Source: Opitutales bacterium
Lineage (GTDB): Bacteria; Verrucomicrobiota; Verrucomicrobiia; Opitutales; Seribacteraceae
Length of the DNA: 51,331 nucleotides
Assembly: GCA_029252505.1 (NCBI GenBank)
Contig: JAQXBH010000229.1
Coordinates: 1-51,331 of the forward strand
Direction: 5' to 3'
A program made the translations under genes and the position numbers. The first letter of the stretch is position 1. Each line of letters begins with the position of its first letter. The notes beneath the pieces were generated by a model. It was not told the DNA's origin, ran no database searches, and saw only the letters and a program-made list of their open reading frames with translations. This document shows positions 1 through 9,881 of this stretch, in pieces.

Positions 1-1055
1 ATATTGACCAAACTGGCGTTTTGTTCAAAAGCAACCTGCTGTGCTTCTTTCCACGTTAGTCGGTTTGTAATTACCCTGTACCGTAAGTCGATTAAATTAA
101 GTGACCCACCACTGGAGGCAATTAGTGGATAGCGTACTTGACCATTATTGTATCCTCTTCGTTCAGCGCTTACTATTCGCTTTTTTAATATTTCTAAACC
201 CTTTTCAGTCGGTACTTCCAATTGCATACCGGCAATCTTTACCTCAAAGGCATTTGGAGTTTGAGGATTTGCGGAAGGATTTATCTGGAGAGCATTTTCA
301 GAAATGGCAACATCATCCCCCAACTTCACTCCCCATATTGCGACTCCTTTAGTTGTCTTAAGAAACTTTCGGTTTCCATAGGTGTGAATTTCAACGGTTT
401 GCCCGTCCGGCAAATTGGCAAATCTTTTAATCATTCCCATTGGACGGTTGGGATCCTTGCAGATATGAAGTGCTTTAATATCGGTATAAGAAGAAACCCA
501 ACTTTCCAAGTGTTGGCTAATCTGTTCGGGCAGAACGGTAAGCCAATTTTCATCCACCGCAAGCTCGAGTGCTTTTCGGGGATCGTTTTGAATAATACTT
601 CTAAATACTGGTGCTCTGTCCTTCGCGAAATTTTCTCCCTTTTTAATCAATTCCCACTTTATTCTGGGATCATGTTCACAGTTCATTTCTTCAAAGCATT
701 GAAATGCTTCAAAAGTTTGAAGCCAATTTTCAAAGGAAACAATAGCTGTGTGTTTGGATAAATCCTGATACTTTTCAGCCTCACACCATTCCGCATTATT
801 CGAAACGATCGGAAGATTTGATTCTGGTTTTTTTACCGTTTTCTCCAGCGTATTGTATTGGTACTTTTCTACTGAATTTTGGGAAATTACCTCTTTGTTT
901 TCTTTGGCTGTACTCCTTACTAGATTTTCACTTTTTTTAAAAAGTGCGAACACGAGAAGTCCCAGACAAGACCAAGGGAGAAAAATTTTGGCCAAATGAA
1001 CCCCAAACCTAGTTCTTAGGCTTTTAGAATGACTGCTTGGGGCGGGCTTGGGCAT
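1..1055 (-). CDS. Partial CDS (runs off left edge); membrane-anchored protein with the start of a C-type-lectin-like domain
   Basis: Manual reverse-strand reading from ATG at 1055: MPKPAPSSHSKSLRTRFGVHLAKIFLPWSCLGLLVFALFKKSENL..., open to the edge and ending ...RYRVITNRLTWKEAQQVAFEQNASLVN, which resembles the start of a C-type-lectin fold (W-x-E-A-x-x-x-A...LV-x-I). Frame at 1055 and at the edge agree. Not in the ORF track because it lacks a stop in the window. Confidence 0.75.
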   Translation of the reverse strand, partial: MPKPAPSSHSKSLRTRFGVHLAKIFLPWSCLGLLVFALFKKSENLVRSTAKENKEVISQNSVEKYQYNTLEKTVKKPESNLPIVSNNAEWCEAEKYQDLSKHTAIVSFENWLQTFEAFQCFEEMNCEHDPRIKWELIKKGENFAKDRAPVFRSIIQNDPRKALELAVDENWLTVLPEQISQHLESWVSSYTDIKALHICKDPNRPMGMIKRFANLPDGQTVEIHTYGNRKFLKTTKGVAIWGVKLGDDVAISENALQINPSANPQTPNAFEVKIAGMQLEVPTEKGLEILKKRIVSAERRGYNNGQVRYPLIASSGGSLNLIDLRYRVITNRLTWKEAQQVAFEQNASLVN

Positions 1056-1297
1056 TTTTCAAATTACATTATAAACAAATTATAATCGAGCTTGCCGGTT
1101 ATACTTAACTACAAATGGGGTCGGTGTCATAAACTAGGATATTCATTTCTATCTTGTAAAAGGACATGTACTGGTTGCTTGTATTATTACGGTTTAATCT
1201 ATCTTTCTATATAAGATTTAATTTTTTTAAATAAAATGGTTAAATAATATAACAAAAATACTGGGCGAACACTAACATTTTTTGATAAGATTTATAA

Positions 1298-4200
1298 TTA
1301 TTTAGGTGCTGCAATTAGAGCTCCCCCTTTTGGAGTTCTGCGAATTGTTCCCGTAGGAGTCATAATCACCGGGTCTTTAAAAATAGATTGCGGGCTGATA
1401 TTTTGAATCACTTCACGAACCGGAGAACCACCACGGGATACAATACTGGCACTTACAAAAATTAATAAATTTCTTTTGGAATAACTCTCTGCAGAAGATT
1501 GAAATAATCTTCCAATCAAAGGAATATTTCCAAGAACGGGAATTTTATCGTTCACCGTTTTAACTTCTTCACGGGTGAGTCCACCGATAATAACAGTGGC
1601 ACCATCAAAGATGGTTACAGATGTATTCACCTTACGAACCGAGAAAATTGGCATTAATATACCGGAAGGTTGTATAATCATTGGGGGAGTGCCTGCTGCA
1701 GAAGTTCCAATCATTGCGGACGAGCCACCGTACTCAATAAAACCGTCGAATTCGGTGACCTTCGGGCTTAATTCAAGGGCAATGGAATTATATTTCTCAA
1801 TCCTTGGAGTTACATCCATCACGACTCCCACCTCTCTGAAGCCGGGCTGTTCATCATCGGGTGCAACTGTATCAAACTGAGGAATTGCACTCTGTATTTG
1901 AATTGCCTGAGCCAAAGCACCTGCTCCTCCTTGTTGCCCCCCTCCTCCACCTCCTCCACCGCCCGGTAATGGGGCGGGTTCGTAATCTGTTGGGTAAATA
2001 AATTCTTGGGCAATGGTAATTTGAGCAGGTTGTCCGTCCATTACCGTTATTCTTGGAGCACTCAGTAAGTCAGTTCCCTGTTTACGCTGTAGGGCACTTA
2101 TTAGTAGTTTTGCCTGGCTACCTCCCAAAATCATACTGCCTCCGCTTCCGCCCATAGTTAAGCTTTGGCTACTTGCTTGCATGAGTGGGGATACTCCCTG
2201 GCCGATCCCAATTTTACCGGGCAGACTAGGGGTTGGGTTAGGAATGTTTAAGCTCGCATCACGATTGTCAGGAATACTAATGATGGTATCTCTTGACATT
2301 CCTGTTGCTGAATGGGCGGTTGCCAATGTTCGCGTATTTCCAGTAAAACTTTTCCCAAAACTAATCACCGGTTGCCCATTTGAATCAACCACGGGATTTA
2401 AGGTAGTGGGATCTAGGACAAAACTCGGATCATCCCAACTGTATTGCCAATCAAAACTAATTTCATCCAATGCACCTTCCTGAACTTCCAGGAATTTTGT
2501 TTCAATCTCTACCTGCCGGCTCGAATCTGCATCCAGTCTTTCTAAAATTCGTTCAATGAGATCCAATAAGCGACGCTCATGGGTAACAATCATTTGAAAG
2601 CCATCAAAGACAAATTTCTGCCCTTTTGTATCATCAAATGGAATTCCCGCTCCTTCTAAAAAAGCTTTTATCTTGGCTCCTGTATCATCAGCTCCGCCTC
2701 CACCGCCTCCGGGAGCAGGCGCAAACGGATCAGCTCCTCCTCCACCCATCCCAGCGCCGGCACCTCCTGTCATACGCTGAATCGTTCCTTGTGTAACTTC
2801 ATAAAATTCTGTTTCGAGAGAGCGACCGGTGAAAGTACCCCCCGATTTCGATACCACAATCGCATCATTTCGTATGTCATAAGTCCAACTTACCATTTCT
2901 GCTATAAATTGTATCATTTTGCCAAGTGGCATTGGATTAAGAGTGATAGTAACATTTGGAAACGGTTCATCTCCATTGGCTAGTGGAATGATGTTCACTC
3001 CTTTTTTTGCTGGATCCGGCTCAGTAAGATCAAAGGTTTTAGCTTGTCTTTGAAGTTCCTGCATCACTTCCGGAAGGGGTGATTCAAAAAATTGTACACC
3101 TGGAACCTGAATGATTTTTAATTTATTTTCTAAATTACTCGGCCCCTCTTTAACTTTTTCAACTTCTTCAATTTGTCGATCAAATACCTTTGGCCTTTCC
3201 CATTCGCGCTCAATTTCCTCGAGCATTTCCGCACGCGTTTTTAAGTATCCGAGATAACTTTCTTCGGTCCGCATTCTGGCAATTCTCTTAAGCATTTCCT
3301 TCGCTTCATAATTATCAGAAAATTGAGTTTCAATGGTTCGGTAAGTTTCGGTCGCTCCCGTAAGATCCCCATTAATATATTGTACTTTTGCACGCATCAA
3401 TAATTCATTTAATTCCAATCTTGTATCCTTCCAACCAGGAGTAAATTCTGTAATATCTCGACGGTAAGGGTTTGCCTTATCTGCCGCAATTCGATCCTCC
3501 ATACGTATTGCTTTTTCCAATTCATTATCAAGTGCCTTCTCCCCTTCTGTCAGTTTTAATCCGGGCCTGCCAAATGACATTGGATCTCCCTGTATATCGC
3601 GATCTTGGTAAAACCCGGTTCGGAATGCATCTAAATATTGATTGGCTAAATCCCAGTCTTTTTCAGACCGTGCATCTTCCGCTTTTTCTAGATTAATACG
3701 ATTTTTTAACAGTGCAGCATCTAATATTAATGGCCAGGTGCGCGTATTAGGTTCAAGGAAAAGCTTTATCTTGAGGAGGGCTTTGTCCGCATCTTCATAC
3801 TCTTTTTTGCGAATCATGCCCTTTGCCTTGGCCAACATTTCCTCGGCAAGCACTGCCTGCTCTTCCACCTTTTCTTTGGCTTTGTCCATTTCGGCCTCAA
3901 AATCAGTTTGTTCTTCTATTCCAAGTGTTTCAGATTCTGCCTTTCGACGAGACTCCTCCACATCTTGGAAGTCAACAACGAGTTCCTGCACCCGACCAAC
4001 CTTACCCTTTAGCATCGCCTCCCCCATCCGGTACCAAGTAATTTGCTGTTTGGTTTTATAAATATCACTGATGAGTGCAATACTTGAAACATTTGATGGT
4101 AATATACCGAGAGCCTCGTCAAGCTGGTCCAAGGCTAAGTCATATTGGCCATCGGCGCCGTCTTTTCTGGCTTTTCCTAACAATCTCTCGGCTCGACGCA

Positions 4201-4840
4201 TCGATGTACCCATTTTTGCCTTCTCGGACTCCATCAGTCTTTCGAAGTCCGGCTTTGCATCGTCCTCTGGAAGTCCCGCTTTGGCGCGAATTTCAGTTAA
4301 ATCTTTTTTCGCCTTTTCTAATTCTTCAACTAGTTTACCTACCAGTGTTGCATCGGTTGACCCTTCTTTTTTAAGAACCAATTCTCTCTGCCTTTTTCTA
4401 CCCTGTAATTCGATATCAATATTTTCTCGGTAACGGGAAAGGAATTGACTGGCTAATGAATACTTTTTATCAGCCATCGCCTCCTGAGCCAACTGGTAAT
4501 ATAACTTCGTTTCTGCCTTTCGGATTTGATTAAGGTAAAAACTATTTTCTTCATTTTCAGTTATTTTCTCTAAAACAACTCGAGCCATTTTTTGAGCCTC
4601 ATCCACCCTTCCAGCACTCGCTAATTCGCGGATATCTTTAAGTACTCGAACTAAATTTGTTTCTGCTCCAATGTTAAATATTGGTGCCGAAACAACATTG
4701 GTGTCTATTTCGGGTGAACTAGATTGTTGAGGTAAATTATTGAGTTGTGAATTCTCATCATTAAACTGGGCATTTAGTAATGAGAAAAACTGACATGCAC
4801 ATGTCAGAGTTATTAAACGAAGATATAAGTTTAAATCCAT
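1298..4840 (-). CDS. Type IV pilus-like outer-membrane secretin with long N-terminal TPR/coiled-coil region (Amuc_1098 family-like); likely start at internal Met (MDLNLYLRLITL..)
   Basis: C-terminal secretin signature (..VGVVMDVTPRIEKYNSIALELSPKVTEF..., ..TSVTIFDGATVIIGGLTREEVKTVNDKIPVLGNIPLIGRLFQS..), secretin N-domains, signal peptide, and neighbours matching the Amuc_1098-1102 order. Confidence 0.88.
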   Translation of the reverse strand: MDLNLYLRLITLTCACQFFSLLNAQFNDENSQLNNLPQQSSSPEIDTNVVSAPIFNIGAETNLVRVLKDIRELASAGRVDEAQKMARVVLEKITENEENSFYLNQIRKAETKLYYQLAQEAMADKKYSLASQFLSRYRENIDIELQGRKRQRELVLKKEGSTDATLVGKLVEELEKAKKDLTEIRAKAGLPEDDAKPDFERLMESEKAKMGTSMRRAERLLGKARKDGADGQYDLALDQLDEALGILPSNVSSIALISDIYKTKQQITWYRMGEAMLKGKVGRVQELVVDFQDVEESRRKAESETLGIEEQTDFEAEMDKAKEKVEEQAVLAEEMLAKAKGMIRKKEYEDADKALLKIKLFLEPNTRTWPLILDAALLKNRINLEKAEDARSEKDWDLANQYLDAFRTGFYQDRDIQGDPMSFGRPGLKLTEGEKALDNELEKAIRMEDRIAADKANPYRRDITEFTPGWKDTRLELNELLMRAKVQYINGDLTGATETYRTIETQFSDNYEAKEMLKRIARMRTEESYLGYLKTRAEMLEEIEREWERPKVFDRQIEEVEKVKEGPSNLENKLKIIQVPGVQFFESPLPEVMQELQRQAKTFDLTEPDPAKKGVNIIPLANGDEPFPNVTITLNPMPLGKMIQFIAEMVSWTYDIRNDAIVVSKSGGTFTGRSLETEFYEVTQGTIQRMTGGAGAGMGGGGADPFAPAPGGGGGGADDTGAKIKAFLEGAGIPFDDTKGQKFVFDGFQMIVTHERRLLDLIERILERLDADSSRQVEIETKFLEVQEGALDEISFDWQYSWDDPSFVLDPTTLNPVVDSNGQPVISFGKSFTGNTRTLATAHSATGMSRDTIISIPDNRDASLNIPNPTPSLPGKIGIGQGVSPLMQASSQSLTMGGSGGSMILGGSQAKLLISALQRKQGTDLLSAPRITVMDGQPAQITIAQEFIYPTDYEPAPLPGGGGGGGGGQQGGAGALAQAIQIQSAIPQFDTVAPDDEQPGFREVGVVMDVTPRIEKYNSIALELSPKVTEFDGFIEYGGSSAMIGTSAAGTPPMIIQPSGILMPIFSVRKVNTSVTIFDGATVIIGGLTREEVKTVNDKIPVLGNIPLIGRLFQSSAESYSKRNLLIFVSASIVSRGGSPVREVIQNISPQSIFKDPVIMTPTGTIRRTPKGGALIAAPK

Positions 4841-4942
4841 GAAAATATAGGGCAATAGAATAAAAATTCTACAAATCTTATACCATACATTGATGGGATT
4901 GGGTCAATAAATAAAAACTGTAATTGTAACAGAAGTTAAATT

Positions 4943-6226
4943 TTAGAAATTTAGAGTTTTGACAATAGTTTTATCTGTCCCCGAAACCTTTTTTTCAATT
5001 TCTATATTCCTATTTTCTTTATTTATGCGAAGCAATTTATAATTTCTGCTCCCAAAATTAAATACTCTTTCAATTTCATTGGCATCAAGCTCGATCGAAC
5101 TTGGTGCTTCACCCTCAATATCAAACTTTAAGTTTATTTTATAATCACCGGTATCCACTTTATCCATCAAGCTATTGATCTCAAAAGGCTTCCCTCCTTT
5201 ATTAAAATCACGGACCAAAGCACGACCCACCATTTTAGCACCACCTGTTTTAGGGTCCTTCACTTGTTGAACTGTAAAAAATTCAACTTGTACCAATTTC
5301 TTCTCATCATTCGGGTCTGTTTTAATTAACGAAGGCATTCCAGGTCGATAGTTTTCATTCTGCTTGTAAGGAACATTTAATTCCAAACGGTTTTTGACAT
5401 TTTTATCTGATTTAGAAGAAACTTTTGTATGAAGGTCTTCGAAGTAGGGAGTCTTCCCTATCCAACTTGATAATTTTAATCGGTAATGATTTTTTTCAAA
5501 AGAAACTACTGTCAGTCCGAACTCTTCCTCTTTTGCCTCTTCGGTTGGAGCTTCTGGCATGGTAGTAGTTAATTCGCCGTTTACCAAATAAATGATGGGG
5601 GGAGTAAACAAATCGTATATGGAAGAATTTTCTTCCGATGAAGTACTTGTCCAACGGCTCTTTTCGGTCCGATTTGAATCATTTAAAAATTTGGATTTGG
5701 TTTGATATACAGAAATTCTAGAATCTTCTTCATCTACATTCTCGATGTCTTTGTTCAGAACCAACTTTTGTTCACCGCGAATAAACTTAATTTCTTTAAA
5801 ACTAATATTTTTTACTCCTTTTTCAGTGTCTAAGGCGATAGGGTTTCTAGATTTATCCCACCCAGTCGTTAAAATTGTACTACTAGGGTTTAAGAGTCTT
5901 CCTTTATATGTTTCCTGAGATTTCAACTGAATGGTAACTCTGCTCTTTTTAGAAAAAATTACTTTCCTTACACTGAATGTTTCGATTTCATTCAGTGCGG
6001 TCTTGTGAATTACAATTTCATCGCCTGGTACCAATTGAGTTTCTTTTAACAATACTAATACATTTTCTCCGCCAACAGAATCTATTGAAAAAGAATAAAT
6101 TTCTGTAGGTTTGTTTTTCTTTTCTAGTTCACCAGATTCAAAAAAGGAGATAACACTAACTAGCCCAAGGCTCAGTACAACGAGCACCATAGCGATTTTG
6201 TCGTAATGTGTATTAACGAATTTCAC
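4943..6226 (-). CDS. Amuc_1099-like pilus-system protein, single N-terminal TM
   Basis: Position between secretin and Amuc_1100-like gene, N-terminal TM (IAMVLVVLSLGLVSVISFF), 427 aa; start overlaps upstream gene by 14 bp. Confidence 0.65.
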   Translation of the reverse strand: MKFVNTHYDKIAMVLVVLSLGLVSVISFFESGELEKKNKPTEIYSFSIDSVGGENVLVLLKETQLVPGDEIVIHKTALNEIETFSVRKVIFSKKSRVTIQLKSQETYKGRLLNPSSTILTTGWDKSRNPIALDTEKGVKNISFKEIKFIRGEQKLVLNKDIENVDEEDSRISVYQTKSKFLNDSNRTEKSRWTSTSSEENSSIYDLFTPPIIYLVNGELTTTMPEAPTEEAKEEEFGLTVVSFEKNHYRLKLSSWIGKTPYFEDLHTKVSSKSDKNVKNRLELNVPYKQNENYRPGMPSLIKTDPNDEKKLVQVEFFTVQQVKDPKTGGAKMVGRALVRDFNKGGKPFEINSLMDKVDTGDYKINLKFDIEGEAPSSIELDANEIERVFNFGSRNYKLLRINKENRNIEIEKKVSGTDKTIVKTLNF

Positions 6227-7325
6227 GATCTAAAAAGATTTTATCTAATCTCGCATTCATTTTTGAATTACCCGACAATTCTAAGAACTTTTGGAGTGGT
6301 TCTTCAATAAGTTGTATCGATTTTAAGGACCCGACTAGGAAAGATTCGAAGTCCCGCTCAATTTCATAAATATATTCAATTAAAAATGTAAATGTTGATT
6401 CTACATTCTGAACGATTGGCAGTGGAGTACCTGAATCGCTTGATTGCCCAGAAAACGGGCTTGGAGTAGATTGAGTTGTAAAAGAGGCAGTCGATTCAGC
6501 CGATCGGTTCACGATCAAATCTTTCACTAAAAAGGGTGGCCTTAATTGATTGATAAAGCTTCTTGCATGGGATGTGTGACCTTTAAATTTGATAACAAAT
6601 GCAAAAGATTTAATTCCTCCATTGTAACGAACTAATTTATCCGCAAAATTGGGACTCGTTAATTGATCGCCTGCAATATGCTGACTATCTTCCTGACCCA
6701 CAGGCTCACGAGATACAGTGAGGAGTTTGATTCTATGTTCACCATTGGAGGATTCAGTTAAATATTCGATTAAAGTTGAAATAATCTTACTTTGAATACC
6801 AAGCAATTTTGCCTCATTTTTGGAAAAACTTGGCCAAAAACCGTCGTAAGAGGACAGACCAAACCCGTATTTTTTTTCTTCGGCTTGATTGGCCACCCCG
6901 AACAGATTACCACCCGTTGATTCATTTTGATTAAAATTGATATTATTTTTTTTACATAAATTGCGCAATCGTGAATAAAGCCTGGTCAAATCTGCGTTGA
7001 TTGATTCCGGGCTTTTGTTTTTCCAATTGGTGAAGATATTTTCACTTGGGTTAAGAATATTGTTCCAAAAACGATGCTGATCTTTTTCTACAGTCGATAA
7101 AGTTATTAAATCTTCTGTCGCTAATTTTGCATCTTCGGAAAGTCCTTCGTAAAGCAAAAGTTCCTCTCTTAAGCTTTTTGCTTTTTGTTCTTCACTGTTT
7201 ATCGAAGAGATAATCTCTTCTAGGTTATCTCCAGAATTACAAGATATAAATTGTAAGGAAATAAATAAAACTAAGAACAAAAACAACAGGGTAAAGAAAA
7301 ACTTATTATGTTTTAAAAAATTCAT
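6213..7325 (-). CDS. Amuc_1100-like pilus-associated membrane protein
   Basis: N-terminal TM/lipobox-like segment, coiled coil, CKKNNI motif resembling CKKKNI of Amuc_1100 (recalled), and gene order. Confidence 0.65.
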   Translation of the reverse strand: MNFLKHNKFFFTLLFLFLVLFISLQFISCNSGDNLEEIISSINSEEQKAKSLREELLLYEGLSEDAKLATEDLITLSTVEKDQHRFWNNILNPSENIFTNWKNKSPESINADLTRLYSRLRNLCKKNNINFNQNESTGGNLFGVANQAEEKKYGFGLSSYDGFWPSFSKNEAKLLGIQSKIISTLIEYLTESSNGEHRIKLLTVSREPVGQEDSQHIAGDQLTSPNFADKLVRYNGGIKSFAFVIKFKGHTSHARSFINQLRPPFLVKDLIVNRSAESTASFTTQSTPSPFSGQSSDSGTPLPIVQNVESTFTFLIEYIYEIERDFESFLVGSLKSIQLIEEPLQKFLELSGNSKMNARLDKIFLDREIR

Positions 7326-7335
7326 GGATCACAAT

Positions 7336-9099
7336 TTATGACTTTGGAATAAATTCATATTTAAATTGAGTAAAATACCGTTTAAATAAATCTCCCTCTC
7401 CTTCAATTGAAAAAGTTTTTTTATCTACCTTTTCAATAAAAGGAAGAGCTTCCAAATATTGAGTCAACGCTTCTTGTTTTACACTATTTAATTCAATTAA
7501 ATGATTTCTCTTCTCATTTGTTTCGGACTCCTTAAAGCCTTTTTCAATCCGAACTAGATATCTACCAGAAAGAATTATTTTATATCTCTTTTTTTCATTC
7601 AATCGTTGATTGCCTACAGTATTTTCTCTGCTTCTTGTTGAGATTTCCTGAAATCTTAGTTCATCAAACCAAGCGTCCGAAACATCTGCATGGTCCAATG
7701 AGTCTTGTAATTGATTAAGAAAATCCTGTATCACCCAACAGGAAAAGCTTTTTTCTCTAAATTTTTGATTTCGTTCGAAAACCAATTGATTAAGCTTATC
7801 GGTAAACAAAAACTGCTCTTGAAGTAATTCCTGGTCTGCAATATTTGACTTCAGGTCTCTTGTATTCTGCCTAAGTGAACTTAACTCTTTTTCCAGCTCA
7901 CCCTCCAATGACGATTTGTTCAATATACTCGGTATTGGCAGAAGAGAAAAAATAAATGCGGCAATTAATAATAATGGTATTTTCTTTTTAAAAGATAGAT
8001 TTGTTAGCTTATTTGCAGGAAGTAAGTTAAGTGGGCGCTTTAAGGTATTCCCTTCATTGCTATTCAAAATTGCTGTCGCCAATCCAACAGGTTCACCAAT
8101 CATGTAAGGAAGAAGAGCGCGCATTTCTTGGCTGATTCCATCCTCTAACAATAAACTCTTCAGGGGGTCAAAATAATCGATATCTAAACTTTGGCTTTGG
8201 CTCAGGTATTCTGGTAAGTTATTCAATAAAGCACCCCTCCCTGCCAGAAACATACGATTCGGTGACTTCCCTTTTTTAAGCCTCTTATAAGTTACAATTG
8301 ACCGGGTAATTTCCTGGCTTGCTCGATTTAAAAACTGTTCCGAGCAATTTTCCAAAACTTGAACACTTGGGTCATCTGGCGAAAACGCCACCTGTCCTGA
8401 AAAATAACTTTTTTTGATTTCCTCTGCTTTTTCAAATAAAATCCCCAAACTATCCGATATATTTTGAGTTAGAGCATTTCCCCCTATTGCTATGCTTCGG
8501 ATAAGGAACCCAGTGGGGTTAATAAAAAGTAAATTAGTAGATTTTGCACCAATGTTTACCACAAGTGTTTCTTGTTGCTCTAATCCTACACCCGATGAAA
8601 TTAATGCATTGTAATCCAGTATCGGTGCAGGAGTAATCTGCAATGGATTTAATCCAATTTCGACCACTTTTTCACAAAATGTTTCCGCAATTTCTGGCTT
8701 GACCGCAAAGGCAAGAATTTCCTGCTCAACCCCGTCATCATCAATTACCTGGTAGTCCCATATAAGTTCTGCCAGGGGAAATGGCATTTTTTGTGACAGT
8801 TCAAAGGCTACTATCTTTTTCTGTTTTTCTTCGTCTACATGAGGAACGCGGATTGTTTTATTGAGAAGAAGGCTTCCCGGAAAGATAAACCGTGCATCCC
8901 CTTTAAGTTTTTCGTTCTTACAAAGTAATTCCAAGCCGGCAATCAATGAATCGAGCCATAACTGATCATTTGAATAATCGTAGTGTAAAGTTTGAAGAGC
9001 AACCTGTTTGAGTTTTAACCTTCCTCCCTCTAATGTAAACACACTAGCGGATAAATGAGAGATACCGCAATTTATAATTACTTCTCTCTTTTCGCTCAT
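7336..9099 (-). CDS. PilM-like actin-fold ATPase fused to a PilN-like TM region (Amuc_1101-like)
   Basis: Actin-like/PilM features (LVVNIGAKSTNLLFINPTGFLIRSIAIGGNALTQNI..., MFLAGRGALLNNLPEYLSQ), followed by TM and coiled coil. Confidence 0.75.
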   Translation of the reverse strand: MSEKREVIINCGISHLSASVFTLEGGRLKLKQVALQTLHYDYSNDQLWLDSLIAGLELLCKNEKLKGDARFIFPGSLLLNKTIRVPHVDEEKQKKIVAFELSQKMPFPLAELIWDYQVIDDDGVEQEILAFAVKPEIAETFCEKVVEIGLNPLQITPAPILDYNALISSGVGLEQQETLVVNIGAKSTNLLFINPTGFLIRSIAIGGNALTQNISDSLGILFEKAEEIKKSYFSGQVAFSPDDPSVQVLENCSEQFLNRASQEITRSIVTYKRLKKGKSPNRMFLAGRGALLNNLPEYLSQSQSLDIDYFDPLKSLLLEDGISQEMRALLPYMIGEPVGLATAILNSNEGNTLKRPLNLLPANKLTNLSFKKKIPLLLIAAFIFSLLPIPSILNKSSLEGELEKELSSLRQNTRDLKSNIADQELLQEQFLFTDKLNQLVFERNQKFREKSFSCWVIQDFLNQLQDSLDHADVSDAWFDELRFQEISTRSRENTVGNQRLNEKKRYKIILSGRYLVRIEKGFKESETNEKRNHLIELNSVKQEALTQYLEALPFIEKVDKKTFSIEGEGDLFKRYFTQFKYEFIPKS

Positions 9100-9123
9100 A
9101 ATTAGAATTGGAAGAAATTGAAA

Positions 9124-9801
9124 TTAATACCCTGAGCCCTTAATTCTTTTTACCGGACCCACGCCTTCTAAATAATTGGAATTTACAATGTGTGCCGGTA
9201 ACAGGATACCTTCGTTTTTAGGTGCATTAGACTGTGCCTGTTGCTTAAACTTTTGTAATATTCTTTCTTCCCTGTATTTATCGAAAAAAATCGAATCCGA
9301 GATTTCTAATGGGATACCATCGTACATTATTTCTACCACATACCCAACTGCGTTAATATAACTTGTTAAAAAACCATCGCGTTCGGCAATTGCTGCAGGA
9401 AATAAAAAGTGGGCATATTTTGTGTTTCTATCAAATTTGATTGTCATATACTCAACTTCCGCACTGTAGTACTGATAAAATTCTGCATCTGGTAATTTTA
9501 GGGTGCGAAGTGACTTCTTTTGATATTCATTCGCAAAGCATAATGATAAGCGTACCTTTATTTTATCGATAAATTCAACATTGATCAAATCACCTTTGTT
9601 TGATGGCTTACTGGTTTTAAATTTTTCCAGCAAAGGATGGGTAACAAATACAAAGGGAACGGTAGCTTTTACCCACTGATCCGATTCTTTAGTTATAGCA
9701 ACCTTCCCTCCCAGTTTAACGAATTGATCGGGATTTGCTTTCAGGTTTCCAAGGAAAAGTAATGATACAAGGAAAAGTAATGTATTTTGTAAGAATTTCA
9801 T
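9124..9801 (-). CDS. Amuc_1102-like pilus-associated periplasmic protein; likely start at MKFLQNTLLFLVSLLFLGNLKA
   Basis: Signal peptide from internal Met15 of the ORF 9124..9843; first gene of the minus-strand pilus-like cluster. Confidence 0.6.
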   Translation of the reverse strand: MKFLQNTLLFLVSLLFLGNLKANPDQFVKLGGKVAITKESDQWVKATVPFVFVTHPLLEKFKTSKPSNKGDLINVEFIDKIKVRLSLCFANEYQKKSLRTLKLPDAEFYQYYSAEVEYMTIKFDRNTKYAHFLFPAAIAERDGFLTSYINAVGYVVEIMYDGIPLEISDSIFFDKYREERILQKFKQQAQSNAPKNEGILLPAHIVNSNYLEGVGPVKRIKGSGY

Positions 9802-9881
9802 AAGGCTAGTCTTTTGAGGTTTTGTATTTTGGTAGATTGCCATCTTTCCAAATCTTGTGTAGTAATAACAAGCATAAACTA

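Noticed and set aside
101-761. Plus-strand ORFs 101..352 and 222..761
   Set aside because: Antisense to the open minus-strand CDS 1..1055, which has TM anchor and lectin-like sequence; the plus ORFs show no recognisable family.
1575-4433. Several plus-strand ORFs inside the secretin gene
   Set aside because: Antisense shadow ORFs of a clear secretin coding frame.
9822-9881. N-terminal extension of the Nudix ORF
   Set aside because: Overlaps the divergent gene; ATG at 9882 directly precedes conserved Nudix-family N-terminus.
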